Notes under the pieces: model-generated | What the model was told of the DNA's origin: nothing | The model's database searches: none | Seen by the model: the letters and a program-made list of their open reading frames with translations, nothing else | Translations under genes and position numbers: made by a program | NCBI RefSeq assembly: GCF_015351765.1 | Contig: NZ_JADKQA010000005.1 | Span: 213,510 to 277,509, forward strand | Reading direction: 5' to 3' | DNA: 64,000 nucleotides | From: Clostridium vitabionis | GTDB taxonomy: Bacteria > Bacillota > Clostridia > Lachnospirales > Lachnospiraceae | Shown: piece by piece, positions 55,404 through 63,870 of the stretch | Layout: every line of letters starts with the position of its first letter | Numbering within the stretch: position 1 is the first letter of the stretch

Positions 55404-56033
55404 CTATCTCCGTTCCTTCCCTGATTCCCGCAGGATCACCAGGGCAGCCTCTTCCAGATTTTCCGCATAGATATCGTATTCGCCACCGCGAGGGCGCCCG
55501 TCTGGAAGCAGCTCCCCGCGCTCCGCCTCGTCACGGCGGATGCCGGCGCCATAGCCGGTTCCCACGAGGATGGAGCGCACGCCGTAATTGTGCCCGGCTA
55601 TAGTGTCGATAAGCTTATCCCCGATCATGAAGGAATGGGCTTTGTCAATCCGCCCGCCTGTCCGCTCAAGGAGGTCTCCCTCCGCCCGGAGGAACATCCC
55701 GGTCTTCGGCTTCCGGCAGTCACAGTCTGTCCGGTAGCTGCCGATCCCCGCCTCGGGATGGTGCGGGCAGTAATAAAAGGCGTCCACCGCCGCGCCCTCC
55801 GCCCGGAGCTTCTCATTAAAATATTCGTGAAAGCGGGCGACATCCTCCTCCGAGTAATACCCGCGTGCCACGCCGGCCTGGTTCGTCACGACAATCAGGA
55901 GAAATCCCGCCTCCCGCAGCATCCGTAAGGCTTTTGCCGTGTCCGGGAAGAAGACGAGCTTCTCCGGCTCATGAAGATAGTGCGTCTCCACGTTCAGCGT
56001 GCCGTCCCGGTCAAGAAATACCACCTTCGCCAT
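55404..56033 (-). CDS. gmhB: D-glycero-D-manno-heptose 1,7-bisphosphate phosphatase
   Basis: A 209-residue HAD-family phosphatase. The start MAKVVFLDRDGTLN lies four bases after the upstream gene. HAD motifs: DRDGT with the nucleophile Asp9, VVTNQAGVARG, the lysine in CRKPKTGM, and MIGDKLIDT. The zinc loop Cys/His set is visible in YYCPHHPEAG and CDCRKP, which marks GmhB-type enzymes. The neighbour is a heptose-1-phosphate guanylyltransferase-like gene, supporting activated-heptose synthesis. The length slightly exceeds that of E. coli GmhB. Confidence 0.9.
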   Translation of the reverse strand: MAKVVFLDRDGTLNVETHYLHEPEKLVFFPDTAKALRMLREAGFLLIVVTNQAGVARGYYSEEDVARFHEYFNEKLRAEGAAVDAFYYCPHHPEAGIGSYRTDCDCRKPKTGMFLRAEGDLLERTGGRIDKAHSFMIGDKLIDTIAGHNYGVRSILVGTGYGAGIRRDEAERGELLPDGRPRGGEYDIYAENLEEAALVILRESGKERR

Positions 56034-56037
56034 GCCG

Positions 56038-56742
56038 TCACCCGGCCTTTCCGTCCGCGGCGTCACGGCAAAACCTGCGGTAATCCTCCGGAACCCCGAT
56101 GTCGATAAAATAGCCGTCATTCACCATCCCGGCAATCTTTTTTCCCTCGCCAAGCCAATGGGGAATCATCGCATTTTCCAGGGAGACCTTCCCCGCCGGA
56201 ATCTCCTCGATGAGGCGCCGGCGCATCAGATAGACGCCGCCGTTGATCGTTCCCGGCCGCTCCTCCCCGGTCTTCTCGTTGAAGGAGGTCAAGCGTCCCC
56301 CGATGAGCTTCGCCTCCCCATAGCGCCGGATATCCGGCACCCGGCGGAGGACGAGAGCCATGTCACTCTGCTCCCGGGCCGCGAGATCGCGGAGCTTCTG
56401 ATAATCCATGCGGTAGTAGGTGTCCGCGTTGAGAATCAGGAACTCCTCGCCCTCTCCCTTTGCCGCCGCGTTCCGGATCGCTCCCGCGGTGCCCAGGAGC
56501 TCTTTTTCCACCGCGTAGGCGGCATGAATGCCGAAGGCGCTCCCGTCGCCGAAATAATCCTCAATCTGCTCCGCCATATAGCCCACGGCGAAGATCATAT
56601 CGGTAATTCCCTGTTCCCGGAGGCTTTTCACCAGATACCAGAGAAACGGCTTCCCGTTCACATCCGCCAGCGGCTTCGGCCTGTCGCTCACCACGCTCCG
56701 GAGCCTGGTTCCCAGGCCGCCGGCAAGTAAAATTGCTTCCAT
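56038..56742 (-). CDS. sugar-1-phosphate nucleotidyltransferase, HddC-like
   Basis: A 234-residue nucleotidyltransferase with the family N-terminus EAILLAGGLGTRLRSVVSDRPKPLADVNGKPFL, the metal site LNADTYYR, and the NDGYFIDIGVPEDYRR C-terminal motif. Paired with gmhB it is most likely D-glycero-alpha-D-manno-heptose-1-phosphate guanylyltransferase (HddC), giving GDP-heptose for surface glycans as in Gram-positive S-layer glycosylation. A different sugar nucleotide cannot be excluded. The isomerase (GmhA) and kinase (HddA) of that pathway are not in the window. Confidence 0.82.
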   Translation of the reverse strand: MEAILLAGGLGTRLRSVVSDRPKPLADVNGKPFLWYLVKSLREQGITDMIFAVGYMAEQIEDYFGDGSAFGIHAAYAVEKELLGTAGAIRNAAAKGEGEEFLILNADTYYRMDYQKLRDLAAREQSDMALVLRRVPDIRRYGEAKLIGGRLTSFNEKTGEERPGTINGGVYLMRRRLIEEIPAGKVSLENAMIPHWLGEGKKIAGMVNDGYFIDIGVPEDYRRFCRDAADGKAG

Positions 56743-56767
56743 GCTGTCTCCCTTTCCGGTGGCCGGC

Positions 56768-59700
56768 TTATCCTTGCCGTTCCTTCGGATTGTCTTCCCT
56801 CGTAAAATCTTCCCGGATCACGTTCCAGGCCGCCTCGGTGCTGAAATGGCTCCGGATGTACGCCTGAGTCGCCCTGCTGAGCCGGACAAGCTCCGCCGGA
56901 TCCTGATAAAGGCGGACAACCTCCGCCGCGAAATCTTCCGGCTCATCCTCCACCCGGAGGACAGATTCCACCTCCGGAATGCCCTCGCTCCCCACCGAAG
57001 TGGTCACAATCGCCGCGCCGTTGTAGATTGCCTCCACCACCTTGCCCTTGACACCGGCGCCGTACCGGAGCGGCACGACGACCATCCTGGTATTCTGGTA
57101 GAGGGCGGCGAGCTCCTCCTCACTGACAAAGCCCTTCACGACGACGCCATTTTCCGGATCATTCAGCGCCTCGATCTCCTCCGTCGCGTGGGATCCCACG
57201 ATATAGAAATTGATTTTGAGCTTTTCGCGGATCATCGGCCAGACATTCTTCACAAACCACAGGACACCGTCCGCGTTCGGCGGGTGCGCGAATCCGCCGA
57301 CAAACAGCAGCCCTTCCCGCTTCCCGTAATCCTCATTGATCTGATCCAGGAATTTCTCATAGACGTAGGCGGTGATCGCCTTTGCCCGGATGGTCGGATC
57401 CACGGCGTGGATCGCGTCAATCTCCACCTGGGACGGATAATAGGAGATCGAAACCCGCCGCATCAGCGAGAATTCCACCGATTTCCAGTAGGCGGACTCC
57501 CGCCGGATCCTGGTATCCCCGCTCAGCTCGTACTCCCGGTAGAGCCGCAGGAAATGCAGATCATGCCCGTAATAGATCATCTTGATATCCGTGTGCTCTG
57601 AGAGATAGTCCACATACTTCGTGGCAATGTGCGGGCGGTTCAGGTAGGCGAACGAAATGTATTTTCCATTTTTGTCCAGCCAGTCCCAGAAACCGGCCTG
57701 ATACCAGCTCCCGTAGAGCACCTCGATGCCCATCTGCGTCAGCGTCGTGGTGTACGGCTCCTCATGCGCGAAATTGTCGCCGAGGAACTTCACCCGGAAC
57801 CCCTCATGCAGGAACATTTTCAGATACTGGAAAGTCGTCTTCGAGCCGGCATCCCGGTCAAAGGTCGGCACATAGTGGTCGATCACCAGGATGACCTGCC
57901 TGCCCTGGCTGCGCTCCCTGGCGAGGAACGGGTTGGGATTGCCGTCATTGTGGCACTGCTTCTTCAGCTCCTCCGCCCATTTTTCCCTGAGCTTCCGGCT
58001 GTTCTCCACCTGATAGCGCTTGAGGCCGGTGCCCTGGACATCTGTGCCGTTGGAAATCCCCTCAAAGTGAATGACCTTGGAGAGCGGCTGATAGACCACC
58101 CGCTTCCCGTGGCGGCGCACCTCGAAGGCGAGGTCGGAATCCTCGCAGTAGGCCGGCGCAAACCGCTCGTCAAAGCCGCCGATCTCCTTCCAGAGAGACC
58201 GGGAGAGCAGGATCGCCGCCCCGGAGATGTAGTCCACATCCTTCACATAGTTGTATTCCGGCTTCTCCGGGTCATCCATCCTGCCGTAATTCCAGCCGGA
58301 GCCGTCGTCCCAGATAATGCCGCCGGCCTCCTGCAGGCGCCCGTCCGGGTACACCAGCTTGGAACCGACCATGCCGATCGAGGAATCTGACCGGATGAGG
58401 CTGACAAGGCTCTCGAGCCACCCGTCCGTCACCTGGGTGTCGTTGTTGAGGAACATGATGAACTCGCCGCGTGCCCGCTTCGCCGCGTTGTTGCAGTTCC
58501 GGAGGAAGCCTTGGTTCACCTTGTTCCTGCAGATCACGAGATTCTCCGCAAAATCCCCAAGATGCGATGTGGCATCCGTAGACACGTCGTCGGCGATGAT
58601 GACCTCGTAGCTTACGTTCTTCGTGTGCTCCAGGATCGAACGGAGGCAGAGGTAGGTGTAATGCACCTGGTTATAGCAGGGAATAACGATGGAGACCTCC
58701 GGATGCTCCACCGCCGGGAAATGCAGCTTCCCGTACGTGCGGTATTCTTCCCCGATCTCGTGGACGCCGGCGAGGAGATTTCTCCCCTCCTCCGTGCTCC
58801 GAAGGCGCGCCTCCCGCAGGGGGTGGAAAACCAGCTCCTTCGTCTCATGGAGCTTCGCCCGCTCCGCGCTTCCCTTCGGATACTTCCGGTTGAAGACGTC
58901 ACCCGCCTTCCTGCGCGCGCGGAACGCCAGGGTCAGATGATGGTGGTAGTAGTCCACCGCCTTCGCCAGCTCCTCGTTGCTGTGCCTGAGATCCGCAATC
59001 ATGGCGGTCAGATTCGCCACATGGTTCTGCGTCAGCCGCTGGACCTCCCGGATCTTCCTGAGTTCCTCATTCTTGTCCTCGATCTGGGCAGCGAGCTGGT
59101 CGTTGCGCTCCCTGGTCTCATGGAGATCCTCATCAACATGGGCGAGGCTGATGGCGGTTTTTGTCTCCACCATATAGTCTTCCTGGTAAATCCGCTGGTT
59201 CTCCCCGTGGACGTACTCCTGGAAATTGCCCTCCATCTTCTCATAGACCGCCCAAAGCTCCCGGTTACTGGTCACCAGTTCCGGGAAAAGGTCAAGAAAT
59301 TCCTCCCTGCTCAGGCCGCCGAACTGGCTGGACAGGTGGAGATAGGCGTAGACGAGCGTCCGGTAGCGGACGAAATCCGCCGGCACCGGAAAGAGAATCA
59401 CCCACTCATAGTCGATCGCGTAGAGGCCGTCCTCCGCCACGATCATGTTCGCGAAAAGGCTGTCGATGTTCGAGGCGGAAAAGCTCTCCCCGTCAAGCAT
59501 TCCGAGTTCCTCCGGGGTGAGATCCCCGCGGCAGTTGAAAACCTTGGAAAATTCCGGGGTGAGGGCAAATTTTCCCTTCTCCTCAGCCCGGACAGCGAAG
59601 ATCCTGCCCATCGCGGCGCGGACTTCCCGGATCAGTGCCGCCTTCGGGTTCTCCGCCGCGCGGACAGCCGCGAGGATCCGATTTTCCAGGGTATCCCCCT

Positions 59701-59944
59701 CGATAAAATCAAACCGCGCGGTCATCCCATCGCGGGAAAATGACGGCTCCGCAAAATGGAGGGCTTCACATTCCCGGCAGAGCGCCTCATACTTGTCCCG
59801 GAACGACTGGATATGCCCGCGCCCCTCCGGGCAGAGGGCCGTCTTCCTGGTATATTTCTTTCCCTTTTTCCGGACAATCTCCGTGCGGATCTGGAACCGC
59901 TCCGCCCGGGTCCGGTTATATTTCACATAGAGAATCTCAGCCAT
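56768..59944 (-). CDS. multidomain glycosyltransferase: kinase-like, coiled coil, GT2, GT4
   Basis: A 1058-residue protein, start at ATG 59944 (AAGGAG seven bases upstream). Residues 1-250 look like a kinase-fold domain, with a short IDYEW motif near 177-181; 255-335 is coiled coil; about 417-650 is a GT2 domain (EVSIVIPCYNQVHYTYLCLRS, ADDVSTDAT, FLNNDTQVTDGW, GGFDERFAPAYCEDSDLAFE); about 690-1040 is a GT4-like domain (GLLFVGGFAHPPNADGVLWF, VVPLRYGAGVKGKVVEAI). Two transferases in one chain imply sequential addition of sugars. It overlaps the methyltransferase gene by eight bases. Function of the N-domain is inferred only from fold-like patterns. Confidence 0.85.
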   Translation of the reverse strand: MAEILYVKYNRTRAERFQIRTEIVRKKGKKYTRKTALCPEGRGHIQSFRDKYEALCRECEALHFAEPSFSRDGMTARFDFIEGDTLENRILAAVRAAENPKAALIREVRAAMGRIFAVRAEEKGKFALTPEFSKVFNCRGDLTPEELGMLDGESFSASNIDSLFANMIVAEDGLYAIDYEWVILFPVPADFVRYRTLVYAYLHLSSQFGGLSREEFLDLFPELVTSNRELWAVYEKMEGNFQEYVHGENQRIYQEDYMVETKTAISLAHVDEDLHETRERNDQLAAQIEDKNEELRKIREVQRLTQNHVANLTAMIADLRHSNEELAKAVDYYHHHLTLAFRARRKAGDVFNRKYPKGSAERAKLHETKELVFHPLREARLRSTEEGRNLLAGVHEIGEEYRTYGKLHFPAVEHPEVSIVIPCYNQVHYTYLCLRSILEHTKNVSYEVIIADDVSTDATSHLGDFAENLVICRNKVNQGFLRNCNNAAKRARGEFIMFLNNDTQVTDGWLESLVSLIRSDSSIGMVGSKLVYPDGRLQEAGGIIWDDGSGWNYGRMDDPEKPEYNYVKDVDYISGAAILLSRSLWKEIGGFDERFAPAYCEDSDLAFEVRRHGKRVVYQPLSKVIHFEGISNGTDVQGTGLKRYQVENSRKLREKWAEELKKQCHNDGNPNPFLARERSQGRQVILVIDHYVPTFDRDAGSKTTFQYLKMFLHEGFRVKFLGDNFAHEEPYTTTLTQMGIEVLYGSWYQAGFWDWLDKNGKYISFAYLNRPHIATKYVDYLSEHTDIKMIYYGHDLHFLRLYREYELSGDTRIRRESAYWKSVEFSLMRRVSISYYPSQVEIDAIHAVDPTIRAKAITAYVYEKFLDQINEDYGKREGLLFVGGFAHPPNADGVLWFVKNVWPMIREKLKINFYIVGSHATEEIEALNDPENGVVVKGFVSEEELAALYQNTRMVVVPLRYGAGVKGKVVEAIYNGAAIVTTSVGSEGIPEVESVLRVEDEPEDFAAEVVRLYQDPAELVRLSRATQAYIRSHFSTEAAWNVIREDFTREDNPKERQG

Positions 59945-60800
59945 GACGTGACTCCTTCTTCCAGATGGCGAGGTAGGAATCCGCGAAATCGCGGAACTTC
60001 CCATCCCGGCAGGCTGCCGCGAACACAGCGCCCACATTGACCGACGGATACCGCGGGAAGTCATAGAGCGGCAGCATGCCGGCCACATCCGCTCCGGTGG
60101 GCTGCCAGCTGTCAGACCAGATCTCCGAGGCGGTCCGGTAGTCCGGCATCGGATAGCGGATCTCCGCCTCCGGCAGGAGACGCAGAAGCTCCTCCCGGCA
60201 TGCCGTCACCGGATCCCCGGCGACGCCGGCGAGGTATTTGAGGCCATACCGGTTCTGCACAGCGAGAAGGAGCGTTCCCCCCTCGCGAAGGTACGAGACT
60301 GCCCGCCGGATCTGCCCCTCCAGGCCCTCCCCGGGAAGGAAGGTGCCGATCACCGTCACATAGTCAAAGCTGCCCGGGCGAAGCTCCCCGGAATCTGCGC
60401 CACCTTTCCCGGCCTTCCCGGTCTCCTTGTCCGCAACGGCACCCCCGGCCTTCCCGGTCTCCTTGTCCGCAACGGCATCCCCGGCCTTCCCGGTTTGAAC
60501 CGTGGCCAGGTTTTTCGCCCCGGAGTACCTCGCCTGGACCAGCTCCAGGGCCTCGGGATCCGGATCCGCCACCGTGACCCCGGCGGTTTTCCGGAGAAAG
60601 AGGCCGGTCAGGGCGCCAAAATCCGCCCCGATCTGCAGAAGCCGCGCCTCCGGGTCAAAATCATACCATTCGAGGACATTTTCCCGGAGAGGCGCCAGCG
60701 CATAGAGAATATCCAGCTGCTTATTTTCCCGGAGCGCCTCCCGGGCGTCCCCCTTAAAGCGCCGGAGAAGCGCCATGATCTTCTTATCTTCCGCACTCAT
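59937..60800 (-). CDS. SAM-dependent methyltransferase of the glycan cluster, with internal tandem repeat
   Basis: A 287-residue class I methyltransferase. The SAM-binding motif is LLQIGADFGALTGLFL (about residues 54-69), with acidic motif VTVADPDPE and a later FDYVTVIGTFLPG. Between them, residues 103-135 or so hold a tandem repeat GKAGDAVADKET / GKAGGAVADKET / GKAG, an Ala/Gly/Lys insertion in a loop. The ATG overlaps the ABC gene stop (ATGA). Such enzymes often cap or decorate glycan chains; the acceptor is unknown. Confidence 0.78.
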   Translation of the reverse strand: MSAEDKKIMALLRRFKGDAREALRENKQLDILYALAPLRENVLEWYDFDPEARLLQIGADFGALTGLFLRKTAGVTVADPDPEALELVQARYSGAKNLATVQTGKAGDAVADKETGKAGGAVADKETGKAGKGGADSGELRPGSFDYVTVIGTFLPGEGLEGQIRRAVSYLREGGTLLLAVQNRYGLKYLAGVAGDPVTACREELLRLLPEAEIRYPMPDYRTASEIWSDSWQPTGADVAGMLPLYDFPRYPSVNVGAVFAAACRDGKFRDFADSYLAIWKKESRHG

Positions 60801-62131
60801 GCATTTTCCTCCGTCCTGGCCGCGGGATTTTTCAGCGCCTTCACCTGGGATTCCATATCATAGATGCCGACGGTATTCTTATTGGAGATGACCGTGAGGC
60901 TCACCACGTCATAGAGGCGGTGATAAACCACATGCTCGCCGTGCTCAAATCCCGTACAGCTCATCGACAGCAGGTACTCGCCGCCCTGCAGTGTCATCTT
61001 CTGCCGGAACTCCACCTGGTAAATGTCCCCGCTCTTCACCGGCTTGATGTCTGTCCCCTCGTACATGGTATTGGTCCCGGTGAGGTCCGTCCCCTTCTTA
61101 TCCTTGATGGTATAGGTAAAAATCGGCGCCTCGATGGGGGCATTAAACTGCACGATCTCCCGAATCGTGAACATTTCCCCCTTGAGGAGCATGTTCGTCA
61201 CATTGCCCCGTTCGTCCAGGAGGCCGAGGTCAATGAACTTCGCGCGGCCGTCGCCATACTCCTCACGGTTGGCGTTGATGGACATCTGGTCCAGCATACG
61301 GCTGCCGTCCGCGGAGGATTTCAGATGCTCCTCCTCCACCTCCTTGTCCCCGGAGAAATCACTCATTTCCAGCTCCTCCTGGAGCTGGTCCATACGGCCT
61401 GCCAGGATCTTCTTGTAGAGGTCCACCATCTTGCCCGCCGAGCCCTGGGCGACGAAATCGCCCTGGTTCAGCAGGATCACCTTGTCGCAGTATTTGATGA
61501 TGCTTCCCATGTCGTGGGAAACCATGACGATCGTCGTCCCGCTCTTGCGGATCTCCTCCATGCGCTTGTAGCACTTTGCCTGGAAAAATACGTCGCCGAC
61601 GGAGAGCGCCTCGTCGACAATCAGGATCTCGGGATCCACATTGATCGCGAGGGCAAAGGCAAGACGGACAAACATACCGCTGGAATAGGTCTTCACCGGC
61701 TGGTAGACAAAATCTCCGATCTCCGCGAAATCCAGGATGTCCTGCAGCTTGGCATCCATCTCCCTGCGGGTATAGCCCATCATCGTGCCGTTCATGTAGA
61801 TATTCTCGATGCCCGTATAGTCCTGGTTGAAGCCGGCGCCGAGCTCCAGGAGGGCAGAAATCTTGCCGTCCACCTCCACCGTGCCCGAAGTCGGTGTCAG
61901 GACGCCGGTGATGATCTTCAGGATCGTGGATTTGCCTGAGCCGTTTGTACCGATGATACCGACCGTCTCCCCGCGCTTCACCTCGAAGGAAATCCCGTTC
62001 AGCGCATAGAAATCCCGATGGTAGGACTTATGTGCGGGGTTCATCGACTCCTTCAGGCGGTCAATGGGCTTATTATATAATTTATAAATCTTGGTGACCT
62101 GTTTGACTTCGATTGCATTTTCCGGTGACAT
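60797..62131 (-). CDS. polysaccharide ABC exporter ATPase (Wzt/TagH-like) without a permease gene
   Basis: A 444-residue ATPase starting at ATG 62131 (GGAGG upstream). The nucleotide-binding domain (about 5-245) has Walker A GTNGSGKST, the signature YSSGMFVRLAFA, and Walker B ILIVDEALSVGD. The C-terminal half (about 290-430) is a Wzt-like substrate-recognition domain (GRAKFIDLGLLDERGNVTNMLLKGE, IFTYTIKDKKGTDLTGTNT). Such proteins pair with a Wzm permease to export a finished glycan. No permease gene lies next to it in this window. First gene of the long surface operon. Confidence 0.92.
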   Translation of the reverse strand: MSPENAIEVKQVTKIYKLYNKPIDRLKESMNPAHKSYHRDFYALNGISFEVKRGETVGIIGTNGSGKSTILKIITGVLTPTSGTVEVDGKISALLELGAGFNQDYTGIENIYMNGTMMGYTRREMDAKLQDILDFAEIGDFVYQPVKTYSSGMFVRLAFALAINVDPEILIVDEALSVGDVFFQAKCYKRMEEIRKSGTTIVMVSHDMGSIIKYCDKVILLNQGDFVAQGSAGKMVDLYKKILAGRMDQLQEELEMSDFSGDKEVEEEHLKSSADGSRMLDQMSINANREEYGDGRAKFIDLGLLDERGNVTNMLLKGEMFTIREIVQFNAPIEAPIFTYTIKDKKGTDLTGTNTMYEGTDIKPVKSGDIYQVEFRQKMTLQGGEYLLSMSCTGFEHGEHVVYHRLYDVVSLTVISNKNTVGIYDMESQVKALKNPAARTEENA

Positions 62132-62194
62132 AATTCCTCCAAAATTCGCTGAAAACGCTTTGTCCGCGGCCTTTTCGGACAATCAGACATGCCT

Positions 62195-62203
62195 AGTATA
62201 GCA
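62195..62203 (-). promoter_or_regulatory. extended -10 promoter for the surface-glycan operon
   Basis: TGCTATACT, an extended -10 with one mismatch, about 65 bases upstream of the ABC ATPase ATG. The -35 region is weak. Confidence 0.5.
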
Positions 62204-62224
62204 TAGAGAGAATTCAAATGACAG

Positions 62225-62255
62225 AAAAAAGTCCCCGGAGCCGTGCCCCGGGGAC
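62225..62255 (-). terminator. second terminator after the cell-wall-binding gene
   Basis: GTCCCCGG-ggcacggct-CCGGGGAC and six Ts on the minus strand. It immediately follows another hairpin at 62256-62294, forming a tandem stop. Confidence 0.92.
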
Positions 62256-62294
62256 GAAAACGGCATCCCGCGAAGCAGATCTCCGCGGGATGCC
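62256..62294 (-). terminator. first terminator after the cell-wall-binding gene
   Basis: GGCATCCCGCG and CGCGGGATGCC form a perfect 11-bp stem followed by GTTTTCG on the minus strand, 22 bases after the stop codon. Confidence 0.85.
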
Positions 62295-62315
62295 CGGTTC
62301 CAGCCAGTCAAGGGA

Positions 62316-63338
62316 TCATGATGCGATGAACGCGCCGTCCGCGCCGACCGGATAACCGTCGGGGGTGATCGTATTCTCCAGCATCTCCCCACTCCCGTTA
62401 AAGTAGTACCATTTGCCGCCGATCAGCCGCCAGCCGGTCACCATATAGCCCTGATCATCAAACCAGAACCAGTGCTGGTTGTCCCGGATCCAGTCATTCT
62501 TCGGATAGCCGCCGGGCGTGAGATAGCGCCAGCCGGAGCTGTCCTTCTTCCAACCGTAACCGTCCCGGGAGACATACCCGTACTGGGTCCGGCTTGCCGC
62601 AGCAGACGCCTCGTCCACATTGTACTTATTCTCGACGTCGAACCAGGGGCCGCGGGAATGCGTGGCCTGGTTATACTGCCGCACAGAGAAGGTATAGCTG
62701 CCCGCGTTCATGATATAGGGGCGCATATCGATCACCTGGTTGCCGCCTCCCCTGCTTGCGATATCGATGATCGAGCTGTACTTCTTCCCGTCTTTGTACA
62801 GCTGGATCTGATAATCATTCCCGCCATAAGCCATCACTTCCAGCGTTCCGTCCCGCTTGACATCCCAATCCGCGTACTCGATGCTCCCTGCCTTGCCCTT
62901 GAGGGCATCCAGCGTCACCGTAACCTCGAGCCTCGTGCTGTCCTCCTTTTTCAGGGCACTCTGGTAGGCCGGCTTGGCATCGCCAGTAAGTTTCACCTGT
63001 GACGCCTTCGTCAGGGTAAAGGTATAATCCTCAGCCGCCTCCAGGGCGATCGTCAGCGTTGGTGCCTGATCTGCGGAAAAATAGGCCTTGGAGGAATTGT
63101 TGAAGGAATATTCAGCGATGGTGTATTTATTGCTGTCGCCGCCGGGGGTGGTGACCTCCACGGCACTGTCATCCATATACGCGCCGACCTGGAAGGCGTC
63201 ATCCCCGCCGGCATCCACCCGGATGCTGACCGTCGAGATCGAACCGGCAAATGCAGGCAGCGCCGGAATCATTGAAAGAAACAGGGCAGCAGCCGCTGTC
63301 AGCGCGCCCCATTTAAGAACAGAACGAAAACTTCTCAT
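62316..63338 (-). CDS. secreted protein with C-terminal cell-wall-binding repeats
   Basis: A 340-residue exported protein. I prefer ATG 63338, which is ten bases after GGAGG; an ATG three codons upstream is only one base from it. Signal peptide SVLKWGALTAAAALFLSMIPALPAFA. A beta-rich middle region (about residues 35-225) is not recognised. From about 250 on there are choline-binding-type repeats: GWKKDSSGWRYLTPGGYPKNDW, HWFWFDDQGYMVTGWRL and KWYYFNGSGEML. These bind choline-decorated or other wall polymers. It has its own promoter and tandem terminators. Substrate or partner of the middle region is unknown. Confidence 0.88.
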   Translation of the reverse strand: MRSFRSVLKWGALTAAAALFLSMIPALPAFAGSISTVSIRVDAGGDDAFQVGAYMDDSAVEVTTPGGDSNKYTIAEYSFNNSSKAYFSADQAPTLTIALEAAEDYTFTLTKASQVKLTGDAKPAYQSALKKEDSTRLEVTVTLDALKGKAGSIEYADWDVKRDGTLEVMAYGGNDYQIQLYKDGKKYSSIIDIASRGGGNQVIDMRPYIMNAGSYTFSVRQYNQATHSRGPWFDVENKYNVDEASAAASRTQYGYVSRDGYGWKKDSSGWRYLTPGGYPKNDWIRDNQHWFWFDDQGYMVTGWRLIGGKWYYFNGSGEMLENTITPDGYPVGADGAFIAS

Positions 63339-63406
63339 ACCGTCCATACCTCCCTTGCACCCGTTCTGGTTCCCTGTCTAAGTTCAATTATCTCATGATT
63401 ATCTTT

Positions 63407-63435
63407 ATTATACGTTTTTTTTGATTTTCTGTCCA
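63407..63435 (-). promoter_or_regulatory. promoter for the cell-wall-binding protein gene
   Basis: TGGACA (63435-63430), 17-base spacer containing an A8 run, TATAAT (63412-63407). About 70 bases of leader. Confidence 0.8.
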
Positions 63436-63528
63436 CTTGGCAAGCCCCAGCCGGTCAACACTTTTCTTTCAGAAAGATTAAGCTTCTGTGATCATTCAGC
63501 CAGTCGGGGATGCACCGGATCTACGCCG

Positions 63529-63569
63529 AAAAACCCCTGCCGCCCGAAATTTCCGGACGCGCAGGGGTT
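63529..63569 (-). terminator. terminator of the rRNA-tRNA operon
   Basis: AACCCCTGC and GCAGGGGTT enclose a second complementary part (CCG...CGG), and a T-run follows on the minus strand. It lies about 60 bases after tRNA-Val. Confidence 0.88.
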
Positions 63570-63626
63570 GGTAGCAAAATTGATCGGTACAGCACTCCGG
63601 CATGAAGCTGCCGGATAAATAAAAAA

Positions 63627-63699
63627 TGGGGCCTACAGGGCTCGAACCTGTGACCCTCTGCTTGTAAGGCAGATGCTCTCCCAGCTGAGCTAAGACCCC
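63627..63699 (-). tRNA. tRNA-Val (anticodon TAC)
   Basis: A 73-base cloverleaf on the minus strand: acceptor GGGGTCT/AGGCCCC with one G-T pair, D arm GCTCAGCTGGGAGAGC, anticodon loop CTTACAA in the TCTGC/GCAGA stem, T arm ACAGG-TTCGAGC-CCTGT, discriminator A. The 3' CCA is not encoded. It reads GUA valine codons and others by wobble. It lies 11 bases after tRNA-Asp. Confidence 0.97.
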
Positions 63700-63710
63700 A
63701 CTTTTGTTAA

Positions 63711-63784
63711 CGACCCGGATGGGACTCGGACCCATGACCTCCGCCGTGACAGGGCGGCGCTCTAACCAACTGAGCCACCGGGCC
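63711..63784 (-). tRNA. tRNA-Asp (anticodon GTC)
   Basis: A 74-base cloverleaf on the minus strand: acceptor GGCCCGG/CCGGGTC, D arm GCTCAGTTGGTTAGAGC, anticodon loop CTGTCAC in the CCGCC/GGCGG stem, T arm ATGGG-TCCGAGT-CCCAT, discriminator G as expected for tRNA-Asp. CCA is not encoded. It follows the 23S rRNA gene by about 86 bases. Confidence 0.97.
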
Positions 63785-63870
63785 ATTCTGATCATTTCTC
63801 GTTCATTTCTTAGGGAATGTACCCTCAAAACCGCATACTGATTACATCCGCTTGATTATCCGAACCGTCT

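Noticed and set aside
47514..62131. Reading the glycan cluster as a Gram-negative O-antigen locus acquired whole
   Set aside because: The rfb and heptose enzymes also occur in Gram-positive wall and S-layer glycans; LicD, the wall-binding repeats and local ribosome binding sites fit a Gram-positive setting. No insertion sequence, integrase or att-like repeat flanks the cluster.
63339..63626. 5S rRNA after the tRNAs
   Set aside because: The gap holds the wall-protein promoter and the operon terminator; no 5S-like sequence or space for it was seen.
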